A DNA stretch of 64,000 nt from Sphingomonas sp. 28-63-12 (GTDB lineage Bacteria; Pseudomonadota; Alphaproteobacteria; Sphingomonadales; Sphingomonadaceae). The notes below the pieces were generated by a model. It was not told the DNA's origin. It saw only the letters and a list, made by a program, of their open reading frames with translations, and made no database searches. Both the position numbers and the translations under genes were made by a program. Location of the stretch: contig NCGD01000024.1 in NCBI GenBank assembly GCA_002281535.1, forward strand, positions 1-64,000. Direction: 5' to 3'. How positions within the stretch are numbered: the stretch's first letter is position 1; every line of letters begins with the position of its first letter. Shown piece after piece: positions 1 through 9,402 of this stretch.

Positions 1-132
1 CCATTCTCTAACCATTGAGACAGGCTTAAGCGCTTGTAAACCGCGTCTTTACGCGCTTCGGTATATGCATGGGCCCGATAGGCGATTGATACCGGCATCA
101 CCGGGCAATTTATCAGGGATCATCATCGAGAC

Positions 133-819
133 ATGGCATTGGAACCGGCAGAATCACCCCATCGGGCATCCGCCCTCGGGCGCTTGGGCGCTGGGCGGAG
201 CATCGTCGCTTCCTTGATCGAAGCTGACGGGAGTCACAAGCACGCCATGCTGGTCCGCTTGATGGCACCGCAGGTTCCGGTGCGCGATATCGCTGATGCG
301 ATTCATGCCTTGTGCATGCTGCATGGCCGCCAGCCGGGCATCATCGATCATGCCTTTGCGCGCAACAGCCAGCCAGCGGCACAGGGCTGGCTTGAAGTCG
401 CGCTGGAGGGGTTTGCCGTTGAGCGAGCCTTCCTTGCCAAGCTTGCGTCGGCGGCGGGCCCGCTCCCGTCGACGCCGGGTCAGGCCGAATCGGAGGCCGC
501 TGTTGTCGGCCAGCGGCATGCGCTCGACATGCTCGCCCAGTCAGACCGCACCGGATGTGCGATTGGTGCAGCCGTGGCGCTTGTGATTGATTGGTCGGCG
601 ATGCGCCAGGTACTGAACGTTGCCGCCCATCGATTTGGGATCGAGCCGCCCGGCTATGAATTGCCGTTGCCAGCTGAAACTGAAACGATCGTTGTCGAAA
701 CGGCAGAAAATCCGGCGGTCGAAAGGGCGATGGCATTTGGCGTGCAACAGGTGCTGGCACAGCATCGCGGCCTTTGGGACCTGCTCGAGGCCCGTGCCAG
801 CGCCCGCGACCGTCACTAG
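133..819 (+). CDS. Uncharacterised protein, 228 aa
   Basis: I do not recognise this protein. It is Ala/Leu-rich and looks soluble and mostly helical, with no signal peptide or clear membrane segment. The ATG at 133 follows a GGGATCATCATCGAG stretch that could serve as a weak ribosome site. It lies about 107 bp upstream of the MoxR-type ATPase gene on the same strand and could be co-transcribed with it. Codon use looks like that of the neighbours, and the overlapping frames on both strands give only low-complexity Arg-rich translations, which supports this frame as the real one. Confidence 0.7.
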   Translation: MALEPAESPHRASALGRLGAGRSIVASLIEADGSHKHAMLVRLMAPQVPVRDIADAIHALCMLHGRQPGIIDHAFARNSQPAAQGWLEVALEGFAVERAFLAKLASAAGPLPSTPGQAESEAAVVGQRHALDMLAQSDRTGCAIGAAVALVIDWSAMRQVLNVAAHRFGIEPPGYELPLPAETETIVVETAENPAVERAMAFGVQQVLAQHRGLWDLLEARASARDRH

Positions 820-926
820 GCACCCCGAGCGGCAGCGCAAGAATGCCGTGCGCCTCGCCGCTTGCGCGCACCGCCAATATGCCTCTATCCCCAGACCCGA
901 TATTCTAATCTGTCAGGGATGATTGC

Positions 927-1781
927 ATGAAGCGCTTCGAAGGCACGCAAAGCTATGTCGCAACCGATGATCTGAAGGTTGCCGTCAATGCTGCCGTGAC
1001 GCTGCGTCGCCCGTTGCTCGTCAAGGGCGAACCCGGCACCGGCAAGACTGTGCTCGCTTATGAAATCGCCAAGGCGATCGGCGCCGAATTGATCGAGTGG
1101 AACATCAAATCCACCACCAAGGCGCAGCAAGGCCTGTATGAATATGATGCCGTCGCCCGCCTGCGCGATGGTCAGCTTGGTGACGCGCGCGTTCACGACA
1201 TCAGCAACTATATCCGCCGCGGTAAATTGTGGGAGGCGTTCACCCGCGAAAAGCCGCCAGTGCTGCTGATTGACGAGATCGACAAGGCTGACATCGAATT
1301 CCCCAATGATCTGCTCCAGGAGCTCGATCGGATGGAATTCCATGTCTATGAAACCAAGGAAACGGTGCGCGCCGTCGAACGCCCGATCGTCGTTATCACG
1401 AGTAACAATGAAAAGGAGCTGCCCGACGCGTTCCTGCGCCGGTGCTTCTTCCACTATATCAAATTCCCCGATCGCCCGACAATGCAGGCCATCATCGACG
1501 TGCATTTCCCCGGCATCCAGAAGATTCTCGTCAATAAAGCGATGGATATATTCTACGACGTTCGCGAAGTGCCGGGACTGAAGAAAAAGCCGAGCACGTC
1601 CGAACTGCTGGATTGGCTCAAGCTGCTGCTGCACGAGGACATGCCGCTCGACGTGCTCCAGAACCGCGACCCGACCAAAGCGATTCCGCCGCTCCACGGT
1701 GCTCTGCTGAAGAACGAACAGGATGTCATGCTGTTCGAACGGCTGGCCTTCATGGCGAAACGGCAGCAAAATAAGGGATGA
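927..1781 (+). CDS. MoxR-family AAA+ ATPase
   Basis: A 284-residue cytoplasmic AAA+ ATPase of the MoxR class. Walker A (GEPGTGKT) is at residues 34-41, Walker B (VLLIDEIDK) at about 112-120, a sensor-1 Asn at about 160 and an Arg-finger pair (RRC) at about 171. MoxR ATPases typically act as chaperones with a VWA-domain partner to activate metalloenzymes or envelope functions. A CoxE-like VWA protein is encoded about 5 kb downstream at 6749, so the pair is probably functional although not adjacent. The stop overlaps the start of the following DUF817 gene by 4 nt (ATGA), indicating translational coupling. The substrate is unknown. Confidence 0.92.
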   Translation: MKRFEGTQSYVATDDLKVAVNAAVTLRRPLLVKGEPGTGKTVLAYEIAKAIGAELIEWNIKSTTKAQQGLYEYDAVARLRDGQLGDARVHDISNYIRRGKLWEAFTREKPPVLLIDEIDKADIEFPNDLLQELDRMEFHVYETKETVRAVERPIVVITSNNEKELPDAFLRRCFFHYIKFPDRPTMQAIIDVHFPGIQKILVNKAMDIFYDVREVPGLKKKPSTSELLDWLKLLLHEDMPLDVLQNRDPTKAIPPLHGALLKNEQDVMLFERLAFMAKRQQNKG

Positions 1782-2641
1782 TCGAGCCGCCGCGCGGCGC
1801 GACCCGCTTCGCCCGCGTCCGCGCCCGACTGGAGGCTGCACAGCCGTCCGGCGGGCCGGCGGCAGCTCTTTACGAATTTGCGCTGTTCGGTTTCAAGCAA
1901 GGCTGGGCCTGCCTGTTCGGCGCGCTGATGCTTTCGATGTTGATCGCAACGCACCTGTTCTACCCCGCCGAGGCGCCGCTCGCGCGCTATGATTTCCTGA
2001 CGCTCGGCGCGGTAGCGATCCAGCTTGCGATGCTTGCCTTTCGCCTGGAATCGCTACGCGAAGCCAAGGTGGTCCTGGCCTTCCACATCGTCGGCACGGC
2101 GATGGAGTTGTTCAAGACAGCGCATGGCTCTTGGTTTTATCCCGAGCCGAGCCTGCTCCGGATCGGCGGCGTGCCGCTCTTCTCAGGATTCATGTATGCG
2201 GCCGTCGGCAGCTATATCGCGCGGGTCTGGCGGATTTTCGATTTCCGATTCGATCATTATCCGCCGCGCTGGGCGACGATCGCACTGGCCGTGGCGATCT
2301 ACCTGAATTTCTTTACGCACCACTGGTTGCCCGACATTCGCCTGCTGCTTTTTGCCACCACCGCGATCATGTTCTGGCGGACGCCGGTGTGGTTCACGCC
2401 CTTTCGAACGGCGCGGTCGATGCCGCTGCTGCTCGGCTGGTTTCTGGTGGCGATGTTCATTTGGGGCGCGGAGAATATCGGCACCTTCTCACGCGCCTGG
2501 CTCTACCCGGTGCAGCGCGACGGCTGGCAGCCCGTGCCGCTCGAAAAGCTTGGCGCCTGGTATCTGCTGATGATTATTTCCTTTGTGCTGGTGTCGTTGC
2601 TGCATCGGCCTCAGCCGCGCTTTCGTGGTGGCCCGCAATAG
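1778..2641 (+). CDS. DUF817 family integral membrane protein
   Basis: A 287-residue protein with about seven to eight hydrophobic segments after a short cytosolic N-terminus. The sequence (FGFKQGWACLFG near the N-terminus, a central FHIVGTAMELFKTAHGSW block) fits the DUF817 family, whose function is not established. The start overlaps the stop of the MoxR ATPase gene, so the two are probably translated from one message. The gene ends 37 bp before the start of the Tat-exported GH1 gene. A transport or envelope role is only a guess from topology. Confidence 0.85.
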   Translation: MIEPPRGATRFARVRARLEAAQPSGGPAAALYEFALFGFKQGWACLFGALMLSMLIATHLFYPAEAPLARYDFLTLGAVAIQLAMLAFRLESLREAKVVLAFHIVGTAMELFKTAHGSWFYPEPSLLRIGGVPLFSGFMYAAVGSYIARVWRIFDFRFDHYPPRWATIALAVAIYLNFFTHHWLPDIRLLLFATTAIMFWRTPVWFTPFRTARSMPLLLGWFLVAMFIWGAENIGTFSRAWLYPVQRDGWQPVPLEKLGAWYLLMIISFVLVSLLHRPQPRFRGGPQ

Positions 2642-2678
2642 GATAATCTGCGTCCAAAAGACGACTGGGAGAGCGATA

Positions 2679-4010
2679 ATGACAAGACCGATCCCTGACA
2701 TTGCTGGCCTGTCGAGGCGCGCCGTCATCGCGGGCAGCGTCGGCCTTGCAGCCACCGCCCTTTCCCCTGCGCCTGCGCTTGCTGCAACGTCGAAGCCGCT
2801 GCCAAAGGGCTTTTGGTGGGGCACCGCCACTGCCGCCCACCAGATCGAGGGCAATAACAGCAATTCGGACTTCTGGCTGGCCGAGAACGTCAAGCCGACC
2901 CTTTTCCAGGAGCCGTCGCTCGATGCTTGCGACAGTTATCACCGCTATGAAGAAGATATCATCCTTGCTGCCAAGCTGGGATTCAATGCCCATCGCTTTG
3001 GCATCGAATGGGCGCGGATCGAGCCAGAGCCCGGCAGATTTAGCGAAGCGGAGCTCGATCATTATCTTCGTGTGATGGAGGCGTGCCACGCCCACGGCCT
3101 CGCCCCCGTCGTGACCTTTAGCCATTGGACCGTGCCGCGCTGGTTCGCCGCGATGGGCGGCTTCGAACATGCCGACAGCCCCGCCCTGTTCGCGCGCTTT
3201 GCTGAACGCGCCACGGCCAAGCTGGGGCCCTTAATGGCCGCGGCATCGACCTTCAACGAGGCCAATATCGCCCGCGTCATTCAAATACGCCCCGAAGTGA
3301 AGGCGATCGAGCCGCTGGTTCGTGCGATGCTGGCGGCCTGCGCCAAGGCCGGCGGGACCGACCGGTTCGCGTCGGTGCTGTTCGCTGATCTGGCGAAAAG
3401 CGAAGACAATCAAGTCCGCGCCCACGAACTCGCCTTTGAAGCCATCAAGGCCGGGCCCGGCAATTTTCCAGTCGGCGTGACGATCAGCATGCAGGACATT
3501 CAGGGCGTCGGCGACGGCAACAAGGCAGAGGCCGTTGCCGATGCCATTTATGGTCCGTGGATCGCGCAGGCCGCGAAGGCCGATTTTGTCGGCGTCCAGA
3601 CCTATACCCGCGTTCGGGTCGATGCGAACGGCATCATGCCGGCGCCCAAGGGGGCAGAACTGACCGCGGCCGGCTACGAATTTTACCCCGAAGCGCTTGA
3701 GGCAACGATCCGCTTCGCGGCGAAAAGGACCGGCAAGCCGGTATTCGTGACCGAAAATGGCATCGGCACCGATGATGATAGCCGCCGCATCGCCTATATC
3801 GACCGGGCGCTGGCCGGGGTGCGAGCCTGTATCGATGATGGCATCGATGTGCGCGGCTACCTTCACTGGTCGCTGCTCGACAATTTCGAATGGGTTTTTG
3901 GCTATAAGCAGCGCTTCGGCTTGGTTGCGGTCGATCGCCGCACTTTCAAGCGCACGCCGAAGCAAAGCGCATTGCATCTCGGTGCACGGGCGCGTGCCAA
4001 TCGCGTCTAA
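2679..4010 (+). CDS. Tat-exported family 1 glycoside hydrolase
   Basis: Residues 1-36 form a twin-arginine signal (SRRAVIAGS near residue 12, cleavage near ALAA). The mature part is a GH1 (beta/alpha)8-barrel. The acid/base Glu is in TFNEA (E194) and the nucleophile Glu in VTENG (E359); the usual NEP is NEA here. An HWSLLDNFEW block near residue 396 matches the GH1 C-terminal aglycone region. The ATG at 2679 is chosen over an in-frame codon at 2583 because it begins the Tat signal and has GGGAGAG just upstream. It probably hydrolyses beta-linked sugars in the periplasm; the substrate cannot be read from sequence. Confidence 0.9.
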   Translation: MTRPIPDIAGLSRRAVIAGSVGLAATALSPAPALAATSKPLPKGFWWGTATAAHQIEGNNSNSDFWLAENVKPTLFQEPSLDACDSYHRYEEDIILAAKLGFNAHRFGIEWARIEPEPGRFSEAELDHYLRVMEACHAHGLAPVVTFSHWTVPRWFAAMGGFEHADSPALFARFAERATAKLGPLMAAASTFNEANIARVIQIRPEVKAIEPLVRAMLAACAKAGGTDRFASVLFADLAKSEDNQVRAHELAFEAIKAGPGNFPVGVTISMQDIQGVGDGNKAEAVADAIYGPWIAQAAKADFVGVQTYTRVRVDANGIMPAPKGAELTAAGYEFYPEALEATIRFAAKRTGKPVFVTENGIGTDDDSRRIAYIDRALAGVRACIDDGIDVRGYLHWSLLDNFEWVFGYKQRFGLVAVDRRTFKRTPKQSALHLGARARANRV

Positions 4011-4062
4011 GCGCAGGATACCGCGTCCAGGCTTATAGCCCCCCACCTGTCGGAGATTGTTT

Positions 4063-4512
4063 TTGACCGCATCGTTGCTCATAGCCAGCATGATCGTCGT
4101 GATCTGGCGCTTTCCCGATGCCGCGTGGAACCGGTCCATTCGTCGCATAGCCGTTGAACCGCTAGCCCGACAGCTGATGAAGCTGGAACGACGCCATCTG
4201 CTGTTCGCGCTGGCTATGATCGCGGTGCTCATGCTCGCGAGCGAGCTGCTTGCCATGGCCGGGTCGCTTGATGTCGGCGTGGTCGTGCTGTGGGATATAT
4301 CGACCTATGTCGATATCCTGATTGTCGCGTCGGTGACCGGCATCAGTGCACGCGCGCAAGTCGGGTGGCAGACGGTGAAACATGCGTTCTGGCGCACGCC
4401 ACGCTTCCTCCGGCATCGGCCACGCGGTCGCACCCGCCAGGCACACCGCGAACGGCCGGCGGCGCACGCGAATGACGATGAGCGACCGGCTACCGCCATG
4501 CTGGTCGCGTGA
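4063..4512 (+). CDS. Small hypothetical membrane protein
   Basis: About 149 residues with an N-terminal hydrophobic segment, a central segment (LLFALAMIAVLMLASELLAMAG) and a third weaker one, then an Arg-rich, probably cytosolic tail. No family recognised. Start codon uncertain: TTG at 4063 has GGAG at 4052-4055 at good spacing, while TTG at 4057 and ATG at 4090 are alternatives. The gene lies alone between the GH1 gene and the CHAP-domain gene. The downstream 100 bp shows no clear element. Confidence 0.55.
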   Translation: MTASLLIASMIVVIWRFPDAAWNRSIRRIAVEPLARQLMKLERRHLLFALAMIAVLMLASELLAMAGSLDVGVVVLWDISTYVDILIVASVTGISARAQVGWQTVKHAFWRTPRFLRHRPRGRTRQAHRERPAAHANDDERPATAMLVA

Positions 4513-4613
4513 GGGCCCAGCCCACTGATCCCCTGACGATCACCATGGTTACCGTTCGCTAAACCAAGGCCGAATACGCTTCCTGCAGGGAATTGCCGGC
4601 AAAGCTTTGCCGG

Positions 4614-5153
4614 ATGAACTGGAAGCCCCTTGCCCTGCTGCTGATCCCTGCCGCACTGCTCGCCAGCGCGCCGGCGGCAGCATCCTCGCTGCTCGACTAT
4701 GTCGGCGAGTGCGTGCCCTTCGCGCGCGCCGCTTCCGGCATTCAGATCTATGGTGACGCCTGGACCTGGTGGGACAAGGCCGCCGGCAAATACCGCCGGG
4801 GCTATGCGCCGCGCGAAGGCGCCGTGATCGTCTTTGCCCGATCACCCCGGCTGCCGCTGGGGCATGTCGCGGTGATCAGCCGAGTGATCGACGACCGGGT
4901 CGTAATGGTCACCCATGCCAATTGGTCGCGGTTTGACGGCGAGCGGGGGCATGTCGAGCAGGACGTTACACTGACAGACGTTTCGGAGGCTGGCGACTGG
5001 AGTGCCGTGCGAGTCTGGTATCGCGGGTCAGAGGGACTGGGATCGACCAGCTATCTGGTCAGCGGCTTCATCTATGGCGGCCGCGAGGCAGCAGAATTGA
5101 CGAGCCGCAATCCAGATTACGTCGCGGCCCTGATTGACGTCTACGCGCGCTAA
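4614..5153 (+). CDS. Secreted CHAP-domain protein (amidase-like)
   Basis: A 179-residue protein with a Sec signal peptide (residues 1-24, cleavage near APAAAS). The CHAP core has a catalytic Cys in GECVPFAR (C33), His in GHVAVIS (H84) and an HANW block (N103), the usual Cys-His-Asn arrangement of NlpC/P60-CHAP amidases or endopeptidases acting on peptidoglycan. ATG 4614 is preferred over the upstream TTG at 4593 because it starts the signal peptide. It is convergent with the chemoreceptor gene, overlapping it by 4 nt at the stops. No cell-wall-binding domain follows, so the protein is a minimal single-domain form. Confidence 0.85.
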   Translation: MNWKPLALLLIPAALLASAPAAASSLLDYVGECVPFARAASGIQIYGDAWTWWDKAAGKYRRGYAPREGAVIVFARSPRLPLGHVAVISRVIDDRVVMVTHANWSRFDGERGHVEQDVTLTDVSEAGDWSAVRVWYRGSEGLGSTSYLVSGFIYGGREAAELTSRNPDYVAALIDVYAR

Positions 5154-6628
5154 TCCGTGCTGCTGGATCCGGAATCACGCACCCGCGCGAGGCTTGCAGC
5201 CAGCGCTTCGGGCGAAATCAAATCAGCGGTCGCGGTAAATTCATCGAGATACGCATATTCGTAATTGCCCCACCGCCGGTCGTTGAATCGCAGCGGCACG
5301 AACACGCTTTTTAGTGGCAGAAACTCACCTTTGCCCAACGTCATCCGATAGCAATTGAGCATGAACGGCGCTTCGCTCGCAATTGCCCGCCGGGTTGCAT
5401 CATCCATCAGGATTCGCCGATTGCGGGACCAGGTATTGTTCCACTCGACATCACGCCCCTGCGGTTGCGATCGCAAAGACAAATGGGTCGGCAGATAGCC
5501 GTTGAGATCGGTGACGACCGAGCCGATGGCCATCGGATCTTCTTCTCGCACGCGATCGAGGATGGGCCGGATATGCGCATCGGCAAATGCGTTGAACCCC
5601 GTCATATACTGGATCGGGTTGGTCCCAGGCATGGGCTGATAATCGACGTCGAATATCGCCTCCATCCGAAGCGTGCCCGATCGCACGGCAGACTCCACCA
5701 ACGTCGTAATTTCCATCGCAATCTGCTGCGCGATCGCGATGCTACGGCTGTCATCGATCTCGATGCCGCTGCCGGCGAGCTGATCGAGCATCTCATTCCC
5801 GACCGATTCGAGCCTCTCGAGCCGCTTGCGCGCATCACGCAAGGCCGCATCATTGGCCCGCACCGACCAGGCAGCCGACACCATTTCGGCGCGGACCGAC
5901 GCGATGCTTTTGTGCATTTCGCTGGCGCTGTGGGATATCCCGGCCGCCTGCTCATCAACAAGGTACACGATCGAGCCGATATCCTGGACGGTGGATTCGA
6001 TCGCCGCGAATTTGGCAGCGGCGCTTTTGCTCTGCTCGACACCGCCGCGAATTTCCGTACCGAAAATGCCGGCCTCATCGGCCAGCGTGGCAATCGTGTC
6101 GTTGATCCGCTGCGTCGCCTGCCGGGTATTCTGGGCCAGTTTCTTGACCTCGGTAGCGACAACCGCAAAGGCGTTGCCGGCCTCCCCCGCCCTGGCCGCC
6201 TCAATCGCGGCATTCAGGGCAAGCATATTTGTCTGCTGGGCAATCCCGCCGATCATCTGCGAAACCTGCTCGACCTGACCAAGCGCATCAATGATCCGCT
6301 CGATCCGGTCGCCCAGACGGACCACCAGATCCGTGACGTCGGAAAATCCGGCGACGGATTCAATGATGGATTCGCGGCCCTGGGTCAGCTTTTCCTTGAT
6401 GTCGTGTGAGAGATTTTGCGACTGATCGATCGCGGCCGCCACGCGGCGCTGGTCGGCCGCCAGCGCGCCGGTGACGGCATCAAGGCGGTCGATCTGAGTC
6501 ACACGCTGATCCATGCGCTCGGACACGCCGGCGACATGCCCCCCGACATCTGCACATTCCATCACCAGCGAACTGCAGCTTCGCGCCACATCACTGATGA
6601 TTCGCTCCAGCTTGGCCGATGATCCCAT
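5150..6628 (-). CDS. Soluble methyl-accepting chemotaxis protein
   Basis: 492 residues with no transmembrane segment. The N-terminal half is a coiled-coil MCP signalling domain whose hairpin tip ([20 protein letters not shown]) is at about residues 128-150. The C-terminal part (about 300-490) is a distinct domain with NGYLPTH, NRRI and WGNYEYAY motifs, which resembles the C-terminal sensor-like domain of many alphaproteobacterial soluble receptors. The order is thus reversed relative to classical transmembrane receptors. No che genes are nearby, so the partner kinase is elsewhere. The ATG at 6628 is preceded by AAGGGGG in the sense direction. Confidence 0.88.
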   Translation of the reverse strand: MGSSAKLERIISDVARSCSSLVMECADVGGHVAGVSERMDQRVTQIDRLDAVTGALAADQRRVAAAIDQSQNLSHDIKEKLTQGRESIIESVAGFSDVTDLVVRLGDRIERIIDALGQVEQVSQMIGGIAQQTNMLALNAAIEAARAGEAGNAFAVVATEVKKLAQNTRQATQRINDTIATLADEAGIFGTEIRGGVEQSKSAAAKFAAIESTVQDIGSIVYLVDEQAAGISHSASEMHKSIASVRAEMVSAAWSVRANDAALRDARKRLERLESVGNEMLDQLAGSGIEIDDSRSIAIAQQIAMEITTLVESAVRSGTLRMEAIFDVDYQPMPGTNPIQYMTGFNAFADAHIRPILDRVREEDPMAIGSVVTDLNGYLPTHLSLRSQPQGRDVEWNNTWSRNRRILMDDATRRAIASEAPFMLNCYRMTLGKGEFLPLKSVFVPLRFNDRRWGNYEYAYLDEFTATADLISPEALAASLARVRDSGSSSTD

Positions 6629-6748
6629 GCCTGACGTCTGCCCCCTTGGTCGCCTTGACTAATCACAATCTCCTAATGGCTAATTACCTTTGACGCTGTT
6701 GACGCCCCCGCTAGGGTATCGTTCGCGCCTCGACAGGACCGACCAGCA

Positions 6749-7927
6749 ATGTTTCTTAATTTTCTCGACGAACTCCGCGCCGCCGGCATCCCGGCGAGCA
6801 TGAAGGAGCATCTGATCCTGCTCGAAGCGCTCGACCGTGACGTGATCGATCGCACGCCGGAGGATTTTTATTATCTGTCGCGCGCGGTGTACGTGAAGGA
6901 TGAAGGCCTGCTCGACAAGTTTGACCAGGTCTTTGCCAAGGTATTCCGCGGCATTGCGACGACCTTTGGCCAAGCCCAGGCGGATATTCCCGCCGATTGG
7001 CTGAAGGCGGTCGCCGAGAAATATCTGTCGGCGGAGGAGATGGAAGCGATCAAGGCGCTCGGTTCGTGGGACGAAATCATGGAGACACTCAAGAAGCGGC
7101 TGGAGGAGCAGCAGGGCCGGCACCAGGGTGGCAACAAGTGGGTCGGGACGGGGGGGACCAGCCCCTATGGTAATTCGGGCTATAATCCCGAAGGCGTCCG
7201 GATCGGCGGTGAGAGCAAGCACAAGCGCGCCCTCAAAGTGTGGGACCAGCGCGAATTCCGCAACCTCGACAACACCAAGGAACTCGGCACTCGCAACATC
7301 AAGATCGCACTGCGCCGCTTGCGCAAATTCGCACGCGAAGGCGCGGCTGACGAGCTCGATATCGACGCGACCATCGACGGCACGGCGCGGCAAGGCTGGC
7401 TCGACGTGGTGATGCGCGCGGAACGACGCAATGCGGTCAAGCTGTTGCTGTTTCTCGATGTCGGTGGATCGATGGATCCTTGGGTGAAGCTGTGCGAGGA
7501 GCTGTTCTCCGCCGCGACCACCGAGTTCAAGAATCTGGAATTCTTCTATTTCCACAATTGCCCCTATGAGGGTGTCTGGAAGGACAATCGGCGGCGGTTT
7601 TCCGAGCGCACGCCGATGTGGGACGTGCTCCACAAGTTCGGCCATGATTACAAATTGGTATTTGTCGGTGATGCGTCGATGAGCCCCTATGAGATTACTC
7701 ATCCGGGCGGCTCGGTCGAGCATTTCAATGAGGAATCGGGCGCGGTATGGCTGCACCGGATGACGACGACCTATCCGGCGGCTGTGTGGCTGAACCCGGT
7801 GCCAGAGGAACAATGGGGATATTCGCAGAGTGTGCGGATCATCAAGGAGTTGATGACTGATCGCATGTATCCGCTGACCTTGGCCGGGCTAGACGACGGG
7901 ATGCGGGAACTAACGCGAAAGCGGTGA
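6749..7927 (+). CDS. VWA domain-containing CoxE-like protein
   Basis: 392 residues. The N-terminal region (about 1-130) is helical. The C-terminal half is a von Willebrand A-type domain with an MIDAS-like DVGGS motif at 237-241. A Gly-rich linker (about 133-155) separates the two. This matches the CoxE-like/DUF2201-type VWA proteins that pair with MoxR ATPases. The canonical MIDAS form is DxSxS; here the third position is Gly, as in other CoxE-like members. It is likely to work with the MoxR-type ATPase encoded at 927-1781; the intervening unrelated genes are unusual. Cytoplasmic by the absence of a signal. Confidence 0.88.
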   Translation: MFLNFLDELRAAGIPASMKEHLILLEALDRDVIDRTPEDFYYLSRAVYVKDEGLLDKFDQVFAKVFRGIATTFGQAQADIPADWLKAVAEKYLSAEEMEAIKALGSWDEIMETLKKRLEEQQGRHQGGNKWVGTGGTSPYGNSGYNPEGVRIGGESKHKRALKVWDQREFRNLDNTKELGTRNIKIALRRLRKFAREGAADELDIDATIDGTARQGWLDVVMRAERRNAVKLLLFLDVGGSMDPWVKLCEELFSAATTEFKNLEFFYFHNCPYEGVWKDNRRRFSERTPMWDVLHKFGHDYKLVFVGDASMSPYEITHPGGSVEHFNEESGAVWLHRMTTTYPAAVWLNPVPEEQWGYSQSVRIIKELMTDRMYPLTLAGLDDGMRELTRKR

Positions 7928-8029
7928 TTGGCAGCTCGTTTCGGCTGCAAAACATTAACTTATCGCATGTTAAGGATCGTAGATCACAGGCTAGAGTTTC
8001 GTTTTTCAATGTTCCACAATCCGCACCAA

Positions 8030-8797
8030 ATGCAAAAATGTAGCGGATGCAAAGATGGCGCAGTGCTCGACTTTAGCATTGCGATGGCGTTTCAGCCCAT
8101 CGTCGACATCGTCTCCGGTCAGCCATTCGCTTATGAAGCGCTGGTCCGGGGGGCTGATGGTGCAAGCGCGGCGGCGGTGCTCGGCCAGGTAACCGAAATC
8201 AATCGCTATGCATTTGACCAGCAATGTCGCGTCGCCGCGATTAAAGGGGCTGCAGCCGCTGGCATTTTAAGCTCGGATGCCCGGCTGTCGATTAATTTCC
8301 TCCCCAACGCCGTCTATTCACCAATAGCCTGCATCCAACTCACGCTGAAAACTGCTGCCCAGACCAATTTTCCAACCGACCGGCTGATCTTCGAGTTCAC
8401 CGAAAGCGAAAAGATGGGCGATCCCGATCATGTGGCCTCGATCATTGCCTGCTATCAGAAAATGGGCTTCGGCACTGCGATCGACGATTTCGGCGCAGGC
8501 TATGCAGGATTGAATTTACTCGCGCGTTTCCAGACCGATCTGATCAAGCTGGACATGGCGCTAATTCGCGATCTCGACGCCAGTCTGCCGCGCCGGCTGA
8601 TTGTCGATAGCGTAGTGAAGCTGTGCCAGGCACTCGGGATCAGGGTAATTGCCGAGGGTGTCGAGACGATCGACGAGCTGAATGTCTTGCGCGCGATGGG
8701 GGTCCAGCTTTTCCAGGGACATCTCTTCGCCCGGGCTACGCTTCGTCAGTTGCCCGCCTTCACTCTGCCTACCGATCCTGGCGACCGGCTGGCCTGA
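8030..8797 (+). CDS. EAL-domain c-di-GMP phosphodiesterase
   Basis: A stand-alone EAL domain of about 255 residues. All catalytic residues can be found: EAL (E36), N89 in SINF, E122/E125 in FEFTE, the DDFG pair D152-D153, K173 in IKLDM and E209/E212 in AEGVE, so it should be an active phosphodiesterase hydrolysing cyclic di-GMP. A CxxC pair (C4, C7) precedes the domain. The start is uncertain: ATG 8030 places CxxC at the N-terminus, but in-frame ATGs at 8009 and 7967 and a TTG at 7928 exist, and none has a clear Shine-Dalgarno. The PilZ gene lies opposite, about 160 bp away. Confidence 0.88.
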   Translation: MQKCSGCKDGAVLDFSIAMAFQPIVDIVSGQPFAYEALVRGADGASAAAVLGQVTEINRYAFDQQCRVAAIKGAAAAGILSSDARLSINFLPNAVYSPIACIQLTLKTAAQTNFPTDRLIFEFTESEKMGDPDHVASIIACYQKMGFGTAIDDFGAGYAGLNLLARFQTDLIKLDMALIRDLDASLPRRLIVDSVVKLCQALGIRVIAEGVETIDELNVLRAMGVQLFQGHLFARATLRQLPAFTLPTDPGDRLA

Positions 8798-8960
8798 AGG
8801 CACCGAATGACCTGCCAGAGCGGACAAAGGTTGGCTCGACTCATCCGCCATCCATTCGTTTTGAACAGAGTCGGGAAGCTCTAGCGCAGCGCCCATCGCT
8901 TGTTGCTCGACGGCGCTCGAAACGAACATCGATGCAAAATCGTTGGACGCTGGCCGATGA

Positions 8961-9293
8961 TCAAACGATGACCAAGGTCAGCGCCCGCACCACCGCACGG
9001 TCGATCGCGGTATCAAAGCGGCAGCCGACCTGGCCCCGCTCGGCCCAGATCACGATGGCTGCGACGGGCATGGCACCCGGCAAACCGACCAGAATTCGAT
9101 CCTCAGCACGGAATTTGGCCGCAGTCTCGAGTCGGCACCCATAGATCGACAGATCAAAGAGCAGCGCCTCACATGGCAGCTTGCCGCGGCGGCGGACGGA
9201 GGCCCTGTCGATGACCACCTTGTGACGGGTACTAAGGCGTTGTTCGACCAGCGCGGGCTCGACTTTTCGATATTGTGTGGCCCGCGACGCCAT
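8961..9293 (-). CDS. PilZ domain protein (c-di-GMP receptor)
   Basis: 110 residues, essentially one PilZ domain. The N-terminal Arg motif (QRLSTRHKV, about 18-26) and the DLSIYGCRLE block (about 47-56) correspond to the RxxxR and (D/N)xSxxG c-di-GMP-binding motifs. It has no output domain, so it probably acts by protein-protein contact. It is convergent with the EAL gene, so producer and reader genes of one second-messenger network lie side by side. ATG 9293 has AAGGGG a few bases upstream in the sense strand. Confidence 0.87.
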   Translation of the reverse strand: MASRATQYRKVEPALVEQRLSTRHKVVIDRASVRRRGKLPCEALLFDLSIYGCRLETAAKFRAEDRILVGLPGAMPVAAIVIWAERGQVGCRFDTAIDRAVVRALTLVIV

Positions 9294-9402
9294 CGGCTCA
9301 TCCCCTTGTTAAAAAAGGCTAGGCCCGGTTCGTCAAATTTAAATTAAAATCGCACGATTTGAATATAGTAACCAACGCGTTAGGCGAAGCTCCGCGCCGC
9401 TG

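Noticed and set aside
885-1841. Long open frame on the minus strand opposite the MoxR gene
   Set aside because: Antisense shadow of a high-G+C coding gene; the plus strand shows Walker motifs and the minus-strand translation matches no family.
6680-7813. Long minus-strand open frame opposite the VWA gene
   Set aside because: Shadow frame; the plus strand carries the VWA motif and normal codon use.
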